Assembly (NCBI GenBank): GCA_026874595.1
Contig: CM049307.1
Location: 18,639,079-18,703,078 of the forward strand
DNA: 64,000 nt
Direction: 5' to 3'
From: Sipunculus nudus
Lineage: Eukaryota > Annelida > Sipuncula > Golfingiida > Sipunculidae
Below the pieces are notes generated by a model. It was not told the DNA's origin, searched no databases, and saw only the letters and a program-made list of their open reading frames with translations. Within the stretch, counting starts at the first letter, position 1, and each line of letters begins with the position of its first letter. Position numbers and translations under genes: made by a program. Shown here piece after piece: positions 12,306 through 22,095 of the stretch.

Positions 12306-13792
12306 GAAATTCCTGGTTTGTATCCTTCATGTGCTGTAACTAGATCTAAGACCAAGAAAAACACACATGAGGATAATGGTCCAGATAATAACGCTCTGGG
12401 AGTCACTAGTGACTCGTCTAATGACTCGCCCGTACAGGATGCAGCATTCTCAAGGTCAGAACTTATCGGGGAACAGCATAAATCCCCTGATATTTCATGT
12501 TTGTTTCCAAGGGCAGTTTCTAAAGATGAACTGTCACAGAACCTAGTTTGTTTTTATGTTAAAAATGGAGTGCTTATGCGTAAATGGCGACCACCCGATG
12601 TATGCGCTGATGATGAGTGGGCCATCAAACATCAAATAGTAATGCCCAAAAGCTTTCGCAATGGAAATCTGAGCATGGCACATGAGGCTCCTTTGTCTGA
12701 CCATTTAGGTATAAATAAAACTTATCAGAAAGTTAGCACACACTTCTATTGGCCTTACCTCAGGAAAGATGTTGTACAATATTGTAAATCATGCCATACA
12801 TGCCAGATGGTAGGCAAGCCCAATCAGAATCCTCCTAAGGCCCCACTTAGGCCTATTCCTGCTTTCGAGGAACCATTCAGTAGGATTATTGTTGATTGTG
12901 TTTGACCACTGCCAAAAACAAAATCTGGACATGAATACTTGCTGACAATTATGTGCGCATCTACCAGATTCCCTGAGGCAATACCATTGCGCAAAATTAT
13001 TGCCAAAAGTGTTGTCAAAGCTATGACCAAGTTTTTTACAACTTTTGGATTACCAAAATCCGTCCAGTCTGACCAAGGGTCTAATTTTATGTCTGGCTTA
13101 TTCCAGTAATTTATGCTTGAGCTAGGTATAAAACAGTACAGCTCTTCGCCATATTATCCTGAAAGTCAGGGCGCCCTCGAGCGTTTTCACCAGACATTAA
13201 AAAACAGGATTAGGACCTATTGCTATGACACAAAGAAAGACTGGGATGAAGGAATCCGTCTATTGCTGTTTGCTGTCAGAGAATCCTTTCAAGAGTCCTT
13301 GGGTTTCAGTCCCTTTGAACTAGTTTTCGGACATGGACCGCGAACTTAATTTCCATTGAAACTGCTTAAAGAAAAACTCTTGTGTGAAAATCCTGATTCT
13401 CTTAGTTTAGTGTCTCAGACTTTCGCACTAAACTACACAATGCTTGTGAGATTGCAAAGTCAAATCTTAAATCTGCACAAAATAAAATGAATACAAAGTA
13501 TGACATGCACACAGTAAGTAGGACGTTTGAGCCTCGTGAAAAGGTCCTTGCCTTACTTCCCATCCCTGGCAGACCTCTGCAAGCTAGGTATTTTGGTCCT
13601 TACATTGTTGACACGAAAGTCAGTGATTTAAATTGCATACTGGTGACATCAGGTAGGCGTTAGAAGAAAGTTAACATGTTGAAACCATATTATGACAGAA
13701 ATAGCACATCAGATGTTGTACATAATGTTACTGCTGTAAATTGTGTAAACACTGAGCCAGACCCAGTTAAAGTAGATACTGATTGTAAGTGA
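12306..13792 (+). pseudogene. int: Degenerate integrase located upstream of RT
   Basis: Integrase inserts the cDNA into host chromatin. Zinc-binding HHCC: His at 12681 and 12702, Cys-x2-Cys at 12783-12794. Catalytic core: Asp at 12894-12896, Asp at 13071-13073 and Glu at 13179-13181, giving exactly 35 residues between the second Asp and Glu. A GPY/F module (Phe-Gly-Pro-Tyr) sits at 13592-13603. All catalytic residues remain. The gene is broken by TGA at 12903, TAA at 13107 and 13347, a frameshift near 13423, TAG at 13661 and TGA at 13790. Its position before RT is the reverse of the usual Ty3/Gypsy order and is the key to classifying the element. Confidence 0.88.
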
Positions 13793-14878
13793 GATGTAGA
13801 CATTCAGTATTGTACAGTACCATTAAAAAACTCAGACGTACTTAAAAACCTAGATGCCAAACTGTCACACCTCACTGCATAACAAGAAGAAGACCTCAAG
13901 AACATGCTGCGGAATTATTAACATTTGTTTAGTGACATTCCAACGCGAACTAACATGTTTTGCCATGACGTCGATGTTGGCGAGGCAAGCGCAGTCAAGC
14001 AGCATCCCTATAGACTGAATCCAGAGAAGCAAAAGTATCTACAGGATGAGATTCAATATTTGCTGGACAATGATTTTATTTAAACTAGTAACAGTAACTG
14101 GAGCTCACCGTGTATTCCTGTGCCAAAACCTGATGGAAGGTACCATATGTGCACAGATTATCGAAAGCTGAACTCTGTCACCAAGACTGACACGGTCCCG
14201 ATTCCGAGGATCGATGATTGTATTGATAGAGTCGGTAGCTCCAGATATGTTTCCAAGTTTGACTTGCTAAAAGGATTCTGGCAATTTCCGCTGACAGAAC
14301 AAGGGAAAGAAGTGTCCGCATTTGTGACGCCGCAAGGACTGTACCAGTATAAAGTTATGCCGTTTGGCATGAAGAACTCGCCAGCCACGTTCCAGCGTCT
14401 CTTCCATATGGTTGTCAAGGACATTCAGGGCTGCGACGCATATACTGATGACCTTTTCGTGTACAGCGACACCTGGGAGAAACAAATTCTTCGCGACCTC
14501 ATCGAAAGACTCAGCGAAGCGCGTCCATCAACTTAGTAAAATCTGAGTTGTGTCATGCACAAGTAACATTTTTGGGTCATATTGTATGGCAGGGACAGGT
14601 TAAACCTGTTGATGCTAAGATAACTGCTATTTCTGCATTTCCTAGGCCAGAGAACATAAAGCAAATTATGCGTTTTCTTGATATGGCTGGATACTACAGA
14701 AAATTTTGTCCAAATTTTTTCTGCTGTAGTTGAACCTTTGACTAATTTGTTAGAGAAGAAACAAAAGTTAGTATGGAATGTTCAGTGTGAAAATGCATTT
14801 CAGCATTCGAAAGCAATTTTGCAAAGTTCACCAGTTTTAGCAGCTGAAGACTTTTCTGTACCTTTTAAGTTAGGTTAG
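13793..14878 (+). pseudogene. rt: Degenerate Ty3/Gypsy-type reverse transcriptase
   Basis: RT copies the element RNA to DNA. The N-terminal approach has the HPYRLNPEK phrase, then VPKPDGRYHMCTDYRKLN (about 14109-14175), the first catalytic Asp in KFDLLKG at 14261-14263, and PFGMKNSPATFQ. The active-site box at 14441-14452 reads Tyr-Thr-Asp-Asp, where the family usually has Tyr-Ile/Val-Asp-Asp. The connection region has FLGHIV, AGYYRKF and PLTNLLEK phrases. Breaks: TAA at 13880, 13919 and 14081, a frameshift near 14525, an extra T in a T run near 14716, and a 5-base insertion (GGTTA) near 14872. Both catalytic Asp residues of the box persist. Confidence 0.9.
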
Positions 14879-15243
14879 CGGTAGATGCTAGTGATACTGC
14901 TGCTGGTGCTGTGTTGTTACAAGAAGGCAATGATGGCATAGATCATAAAATTTGTTATTTCTCTAGAAAGGTTAATGCAAACGAGAAAAACTACTCCACT
15001 ATTGAAAATGAATGTTTGGCTTTGATTTTGGCATTGCATCATTTTGAAGTTTATGATTCTTCATCAGTCAGGCCTATCATTGTCTTCAGTGATCACAATC
15101 CCCTCACGTTCATGAACCAGTTGAAGTGTAAAAATCAAAGATTGTTGAGATGGAGTTTGTTCTTACAGGATTACAACCTTGAAATCAAACACATTAAAGG
15201 GACAGAAAATGTACTTGCTGATTGTTTATCGAGATGTATATGA
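14879..15243 (+). pseudogene. RNase H domain and end of pol
   Basis: RNase H removes template RNA during reverse transcription. Visible acidic active-site positions are Asp in AVDASD (14884-14886), Glu in the ENECLALILALHHFEVY segment (15004-15015) and Asp in FSDHNPL (15091-15093). The domain ends with the HIKGTENVLADCLSR phrase typical of Ty3/Gypsy pol ends, then TGA at 15241-15243. This stretch is open, but it is cut off from the upstream frame by the insertion near 14872. Because integrase lies upstream, pol ends here, about 120 bp before the polypurine tract. Confidence 0.88.
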
Positions 15244-15362
15244 AATGTTGTAAACGAGATTTTTATGTAATGTTGTAAGATGATTTTTGAGATGTTGTTA
15301 TACTTTAGTGATTGTGATCGCAGAAAGAAAGTTTTCCGAGAAAACTTTCTTTTTTTCCTTAC

Positions 15363-15373
15363 AGGAGGGGGAG
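15363..15373 (+). other. Polypurine tract
   Basis: AGGAGGGGGAG directly abuts the TGTTACAG start of the 3' LTR. This is the expected primer site for plus-strand DNA synthesis. Confidence 0.85.
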
Positions 15374-16188
15374 TGTTACAGATGCTCTTTTTAATGGGTG
15401 ACACGGGCGTAACTCGTGTTGTGGCGCCCTCGCCGGGCCGCTTGTTGCACTATATGTTTAATCCGTAGTGCTTGAACTCTCGTTGTCATGCTAGCTTGGG
15501 GCTTTCTCGCCTGGCCGAGGTCACGTGTGGACCCTGGTATGTCGAGGCACAGCGATGTTCTTCTAGATGATTCTTGTAACGCGTGTTTTATGTGTATTAT
15601 GTTAGATCCTTAGACTTTTTTGAGAAGTGGAAAATTCTCGGCTTGGGGCAAGAAGTTATAAATAGGGGGCTGTGATTTAAAGCCGAGAGAGAGGTGAGAA
15701 GATTCCGGCGAACACAGACGTGTTTATGTCGGTTTGTGGGACCTGTCCGTTTATCCAGTAATTTCAGGGATTCTATTATTACCAACTCTATACTTTCTGA
15801 ATTTTTACATGAGCTTTACATTGGACTGTTATTCTCCGAGAGGATTGGTGTGGACTTTTCATCCGGCATAGACATTTTAAAGAACTTATCGTTGTGACGG
15901 TGGTGGTATCCAGGTACTGTGCACATTGTTTATTTTACTATGTGATTGTATTGATTTGTTGTTATACCGCTGTTTTACTGTATAATTGTATTGATTTAGT
16001 GTATTGTAATGTTAGGGTTGTTTTAAGAATAAATTATAGTTATTTGTTAACAAAAAAACACTGACTTCTTAATTCATTCCCCTAGACATTTCACGCTGGC
16101 TGGTGTTACAGAATCTGATTTTTTATCTCCAATACAATATTTGTGTTCATCACGCATACGTTATCTGTTTATATTAGGTTCCGTAACA
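15374..16188 (+). repeat. 3' LTR
   Basis: 815 bp, TGTTACAG to CGTAACA, the partner of the 5' LTR. It has the same TATA-like box (15657-15664) and AATAAA (16028-16033). It is shorter than the 5' copy at two places. Followed by ACTA at 16189-16192. Confidence 0.95.
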
Positions 16189-16192
16189 ACTA
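16189..16192. other. Target-site duplication ACTA (3' copy)
   Basis: Matches the ACTA at 9254-9257. Confidence 0.85.
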
Positions 16193-16726
16193 TTAACAAC
16201 AATACGATCACGATAACGACAAAACGAATTGAAACTTGGAAGAATAAAAAATATTTACAGGAACATAATAAGGGGTTAAAATAGTTTGATAAATTATCAC
16301 GTGCCGCCGCAGCCAAGTCGAGTGCATATGCGTCAGCTTGTTACATACTAGGATTTATAAACAAAATGAAAGCGACTCCCCCCCCCCCCCCCCCAAAGAA
16401 AAGCACCCTTACAGATTAAAAAGAAATAAAATAAAAGGGGTCTCTCCACTGAATCATTTTATATATCGCATGAATAAATAAATTAATTTTGTTCCTTGAA
16501 TAATTATATTTACGAGCACTTAACAAGTGCAACTAACCAACAAACGGCATGTACTTTCGGAAGCAAAGTGTACGCTTTCAAAAGCCCTCCGGACCATGTA
16601 AAATAAATGCAAATAAATATTAATTTTGGTTAATTCCTTCCATGTACGGATCTCTTGTACTAAATAGAAAAATTTGTCATTCTGTTATATACCGTAACTA
16701 TTGTGCCCCAATACTCGGTATATATT
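16193..16726. other. Unrecognised flank with poly-C run
   Basis: No gene seen. A C run of about 17 bases lies at 16378-16394. Confidence 0.6.
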
Positions 16727-17335
16727 TCTACATTTCTCTGCATTCTAATAGGCCTTAAGAATCCCTGGCCCATCCAGGCCCTGTGGACCCGTCGGGTTAA
16801 AACCTATATAATGTGATTTAAGACAAATGAGAGACTTAAATTTTCAAGTATGTTCGGGTGTTCTTCACATAGGAAACTCCTGACGGGTCTCGGTCCCTTT
16901 GGTAACTCACCATTAGAAACTATACATTACCATTTCGTAAAACACGTGACTTCATCATTTTCGAGCTTTTCTTGTGCCTCATTGAAAATTCCTAGGCAAA
17001 AATAAAATCAAGTGAGACTTCCACATTTTCAAACATTTCATTGGACCCTATAGGAAATCCTGGTCGGTGCGGGTCCCTTAATTTAGACCCCTCAATTTGG
17101 ATTAAAAAATACATTTACATGTTTCTCAAATGTGAAATGACAAACGGGATGCGCATTTCTGTCGCCCTATACCGGAACCTCGCTGGGTCTCCTTACTAAA
17201 ATTTATATAAGCTAAAATAAAAACTAAATGAGACCTACATATTCAAACATATTCTTCTACTCTATGGGGAAATTCCTAGTCGAACGGGCACCCTTTGGGC
17301 CCGTCATGCCCCTGTTACGGTGTACCTGCTGACTT
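16727..17335. repeat. Strongly diverged tandem repeat, about four units
   Basis: The same phrase order recurs: a GAGACTT/CACATTTTCAA-like block, then a TAGGAAAT-CCTGG block, then a GGGTCCCTT-like GC block. Copies are near 16740-16800, 16826-16905, 17011-17090 and 17206-17310, with irregular spacing of about 100-220 bp. By eye only; copies are heavily mutated. Confidence 0.5.
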
Positions 17336-18607
17336 CACCGCTCATAGGACCTGCTTAAAATTAGATAAAAACCAGCGGGGATTAAACACCAGACACTGAC
17401 GTTACCTGAAACAACCAGAGAACCATTATTTAATGGCTAACCGTCAGGATTGTCGTGCTCCATATAACCTATGCATGAACAGCAGCTTCCAATGAGGATT
17501 TTGTTTTGTCCATCATAGCTACTAGAGGGTGTCATCATATACCGTTACTAAATCGAAACAGTTAAAACTATGCCCTGGGCCTAACATAAACAATATAGTG
17601 AGCTTATTTTGCAAAAGGTTTAAGCACGCCCTGACAATTTATAAAATTGGGTGCCCCCTAAAAATTTATTGAACAGATTTTAGGGGGGGGGGCGCCTGTT
17701 GCGCCCCCCTCTAAACACGCCCCTGGTAGTCAGAGAATATCCCTGAACACAAAAGTCTTCCATCCATCCTTTTAATCTGATCAGAGTGTTCGGTTTCTTC
17801 GGAAAAAGATATAGCATAGAGGATTAAACGATATTAACTATTTGCACTCGAGTATAGAAGTCTATACATTTGTTTTCAAATACCCGTCAGCTGTGACGCA
17901 CACCTTATAAAGTATAGGACGTATGCGTTAGTAAATGTCAGTTTTTCATTGTTTTCCGTATAGACGCCTAAGGGCGTGTGTCTGAACTGTTTAGATCTTC
18001 TTTGAAAACATATCATTAACATAACACATTCGTTCCTAGAGCATGAAGTCTTTTGTCATGGAGACTGTTCTGTTTCTATAATAAACAGAGTGTGCGACTG
18101 AATGGTATTACTTTAATATCCGTTATGGTTATTCGTTATTATTTTTTACAATGCCTCATTCAAGGGCATTAATGCTTTTTATATTAGAGCCCCTTCTTTT
18201 CACATAAATCTGGGCAGAGTGAATTTAGTTCAAGTCATTACACGAAACTTTAAAACACGCGCGCAAGGACACACACACATGCACAATAAATTGGCCTCAC
18301 TGATTCGAACAGCCGTGAGATCCCTTGTTTCAATATATTAATCGTAAATAGTTTAAAAGTCGGTCAATTTATATTAATCCCTATGTCAAAATGTCACAAA
18401 TATATTTTTAAAGCGCAGATTTTAACTAAAGTGCTCATCTTTAGTCGTAAGCTTACTATTAACGTTGGACGACTTTCATATTCAGAGGGAACCTACTTCA
18501 AGTTATCAGCGCTAACGACAGGTCGCTTAGAGAAAGCATTGTAATATAATATATCTTTGGTGATCCTAATTGCTTAATGACCCTAAAATGACTTCATAGA
18601 AAATCTG
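17336..18607. other. Unrecognised intergenic DNA
   Basis: No gene seen. A potential stem of about 13-15 bp pairs 17651-17665 with about 17676-17694 (C-rich and A-rich arm against A/T-rich and G-rich arm). Confidence 0.5.
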
Positions 18608-18945
18608 CTTCTGTGGTGTATGGGTAGAACACAGGCCTCCACGCCGGAGGATCGTGAGTTCAAATCTCAGCAGTAACTCGCTTCTCGTCAACCCAGGACG
18701 AGGACTCTGCAGGCCAATCACGTAAGAGGGCGCCACAGGTGTTCCTTAATTTAATGATCCAGCAACGGGGATGAATATACACCCAGGACCCCCAGTTGTG
18801 GTAGACAAGGGTCATGGGTAACTAGTTGACAACATATTAAGGAGAGAGGAAAAGCGTGCTGCCGTCCTTTCACATAGTCGATATAGCTGAAATGGAATGT
18901 TGCAGATGTACATAGTTAGGTTATTTAAAAACAAAGGAAGTTGAT
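18608..18945 (+). mobile_element. tRNA-derived SINE, copy 1
   Basis: The head fits a Pol III internal promoter: A box TGGTGTATGGG at 18614-18624 and B box GTTCAAATC at 18658-18666. It is followed by a tRNA-unrelated body. Start CTTCTGTGG, head layout and the near-tail phrase GGAAT-TTGCAGATGTA are shared with the copy at 38056-38418, so both are one family. The right end is not sharp and no target duplication was found, so the end coordinate is approximate. Confidence 0.75.
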
Positions 18946-19630
18946 ACCTCTACCAAATATAAAAACAATCATTGAAATATAAGACCAGGTATTCGTTTTG
19001 CGGCACATACTCAATGGAATGATATTGTTTAAATTCAGAACAAATAAAGAACAAGAATTCTATGATTAAAAGAAAAACAATATTAAGGACTATATTGTGT
19101 GTTATTTAATAATGCGTCAAGGCCTGTAAACTGTGGATATAGAATGACTACAGATTAACGCACTTTATTTACCGAGGAGTTCATTAATGATTAACCATGT
19201 TTTTTTCATATTACTTGTCACTAATTCATTTTAACATTGTCTTTAATTCGCTATTCTGTTGTGATTTTGATCCATTATATTCCCTAATCAATCATCATTC
19301 ACGCATTTTTTTTCTTGTCATCATATTCTCAGGCCTGAATAGGTTCCAGGCCATAGGTATTAGCTACATCATTTTCTGTGTAATATACTTAGGCTTGGTT
19401 TTGGTTTTTTAATTAACTATTGTCTTTTCATTTTAAATTTAATCAAACAGGGCTGACATTAATAAAAAACAACTTTAAATTGACCTTTAATACCCACCGA
19501 CTGTTCCATGAAATGCTCCAGAGATCAACGAGGACGAAAGCTGAGAAAAAATGTTGTCTGAAGACAACAGAGTTCGCCAGTACGGGGCATTCTGAAAACA
19601 TATAGCGCCGCAGGGGTTAATTAAAAGTTC
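18946..19630. other. Unrecognised intergenic DNA
   Basis: AT-rich; short open frames at 19197-19412 and 19420-19605 have no recognisable motif. Confidence 0.5.
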
Positions 19631-20220
19631 AACACAAATATCTTCACTGGCAATGGAGCAATGAGCCCAGCAAAAACTTTAACCTGACTTTTTCATCAAA
19701 AAAGGTGGTCTGTGACCTTGACTTTGAACCCCCAAAATTATATTGGAGATTCCTGACCCATGTAGCCATGGCTACATATATAAAATATCAAAACAATAGG
19801 GTAAGTGGTTCTTGAGTTATAGATTTTTCCCAAAATTTTAAGCTCAGCTTGTTTGGGTCCTGCACAAATTTGTTTGTAAAGTGTTAATTAATGGGCCAGT
19901 AGTGAAATATGGGGAAAGTTTTAATAGCTGTGCTATGTATTGCCCCTGCTCATCAGTCTGCAAAGTTTCATTGATATCTTCATTAACAATGGAGCAATGA
20001 GTCCCATCACCAAAAATCTTTGAATTCACTTGTTCATTAAAACGGGGTGTTGTGACCTTTACTTTTAAACCTTTGATCCCCAAATCATAAGAGGGGTTAC
20101 CGACCACATATACAATACATATGTGTAATAATAAAGCAATAGGGTAAGTGGTTGGCGAGTTATAAATAGTTTACAAAAACATTTAACTGGGATGTTAGCG
20201 GACGCCAACGCTGACTATGA
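19631..20220. repeat. Two-unit tandem repeat of about 340 bp
   Basis: The phrases 'GGAGCAATGAG', 'TGTGACCTT', 'CCCCAAA' and 'CAATAGGGTAAGTGGTT' occur in the same order at about 19655-19815 and again at about 19990-20155. The second unit ends in a GACGCC-rich stretch next to the G-rich block. The phrases 'TGTGACCTT-GACTTT' and 'AAGCTCAGCTT' link it loosely to the other arrays in this window. Confidence 0.7.
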
Positions 20221-20233
20221 CGCCGATGATGCC

Positions 20234-20276
20234 GGGGGGAGGGGGGTGGGGGGGGGGGGGGGGTGGGGCGGGGGGA
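20234..20276 (+). other. G-rich block with G-quadruplex potential
   Basis: About 43 bases, almost all G, with single A, T or C interruptions and many runs of four or more G. It satisfies the usual G3+N1-7 pattern several times over. Confidence 0.8.
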
Positions 20277-21749
20277 GAGATCACGGTACAGGCTCTCGTG
20301 AACTTCGTCGAGGCGACCTTTAAAGCCATCTTCTCTGGATGAATTTTAAATTTTAATTCCTTAAGATTTTATCTGAAACTGTAACGTTGTTGTCTGTCTG
20401 TCGGATATATGTGTTCGTGTAGACACTCACAGAGGGCTTATTATAATGACGGAAGCTAAGGTCAACGACAAACGTATCTATAAAACGTTTACCCTATACA
20501 AAGATGGACTTCTCGTAGCCGTGAAATTACAATGTAAATTAGGATATGTGGAATACCGACACCATCTGTTGCAGTCTGGTGTCAGAAATGTCTGTGTAAT
20601 TTATTGTGTATTAATTTATTGATAAAAAAGCAGAAATATCTCCTGACTAAATTAAAAATATTAGAGTGTGTGTTGAAGTCTCCCCAAGGTGCAACAATGT
20701 AATTCATTATATGAAACGTAAAACAGACTAGACCATCCAGAGGAGATTGGCATGTTGGAAGACAATGTAACAGTACAGATAAGAACCTCCAGGGGGCAGA
20801 CTATAAGATCAATGAGATACGGCGATCAAAATTTACCTTCTGCATCATGCATTTCGATGACCAGACATCTGTCGTTCTCCCAATAAGACCTACGTACAGT
20901 TAATCAAACATGTTATATTCGCCCCATGTCCCAAGTCATTTTATCTTATTTTACAGGTTGTTTATTATTTGGCTTAGAACACAGGACACAGTAATTGTGC
21001 AAAGTAACTCAGATCTTGCATATCCTATGAATTCTTTCCTCCCTTTTCTGCAGTAGCCCACAGCAATGATACACATTCAGGAAACTCACTGGTGTCAACT
21101 GTCGTAAACCTTTATGTTTTTTTTATTACAGAAATATTTTAACACAATGCATGTATAAATCAACAAATTAAAACCGTCCGGTATTTCATTCCAATCCGTA
21201 CAGGTAAAAATTAACAATAATAAAAACACGTTAATGGTTCCATAAACGTCAGAATCAGAACCAATGTCACATGAATTGATGACTCTTGCAATTTATTGCT
21301 CCTTAGAAATGAGTCATAGAAAAGATGAAATAAATGCAGGAAAAATAAATGCAGGAACATAACACAGGTGTGACTGCAACCTTATTTTAGGAATCAACCT
21401 GGCAGAGTGGACGAGTTCAGGATAGTGAGTACCCTATTAGCGGTGATGATGTATGGTAATTTCGAAAGGTAGTAGAGGTGGATATCCCTTCAGCTCCGTG
21501 TCCACCAGAACGAGTATAGAGTGGAGTGTGGCTTAGTCTCCGAAATAGTAGGTACGGAAACGCATGTGAGTATATGTGCGTACTCTATGTTTATGTTTAT
21601 GTATAAACATATTTTTTGTATTCTTCAATTTCTAGCTTTCTATCCTTGATTAACATAAAGCCAACTGACCTCTGGTACGGATGTGGTGCAGGTTCGGTAC
21701 GAGTACACGCATGCATACACGTTTTGTGTATGTTTGTATATATATTTGT

Positions 21750-21755
<6 letters not shown>
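20277..21755. other. Unrecognised intergenic DNA
   Basis: No protein or RNA gene recognised. Confidence 0.5.

Positions 21756-21801
<46 letters not shown>
21756..21801. repeat. (AT)n microsatellite
   Basis: AT alternation after an (AC)4 start. Confidence 0.95.
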
Positions 21802-21802
<1 letters not shown>

Positions 21803-22083
21803 GTCCGCATCCGTGCATGTTGACACGTAGCTTTAATTTCCTTGTTTTGCCGTGTTTTTTGTCATTCTTCCGATGGTTCATTGCAACATCGCCTAAAATT
21901 CGATAATTTTAAAGTTTATTTTTCACATCACATATAATGTTTTTGAATTAATGCAACATTTTTTAAGAATACAAGTCGTTGCATCTGAATTATCACCTTG
22001 ATCTGTATAAGATGCTTTCACATGTATTCATTGTTACACAAGGATTTCTCATCACAATGACAAACAGCATAATTAGCCTTAAG

Positions 22084-22095
22084 AAAGTTGCCTCA
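22084..22095. other. Target-site duplication of LINE copy 1 (5')
   Basis: AAAGTTGCCTCA, repeated exactly at 25399-25410 directly after the A-rich LINE tail. Confidence 0.9.

Larger units (their letters stand above)
9258..16188 (+). mobile_element. Complete but degenerate Gmr1-like Ty3/Gypsy LTR retrotransposon
   Basis: A 6,931-bp element bounded by two LTRs that begin TGTTA and end TAACA, flanked by a 4-bp ACTA duplication. In order it has a primer binding site, gag with SCAN-like capsid region and CCHC knuckle, retropepsin, integrase (HHCC, D-D35-E, GPY module), reverse transcriptase, RNase H and a polypurine tract. RT and RNase H read as Ty3/Gypsy, yet integrase lies upstream of RT, as in Ty1/Copia. 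That combination is known for the Gmr1 group of Ty3/Gypsy elements. The coding region carries many stops and at least eight frameshifts, so this copy cannot encode its own proteins. The LTRs differ by a few percent plus two indels, indicating an old insertion. Confidence 0.93.

Noticed and set aside
18608-18680. Functional tRNA gene
   Set aside because: A and B boxes are present, but the body continues as a SINE shared with 38056-38418 and no full cloverleaf was apparent.
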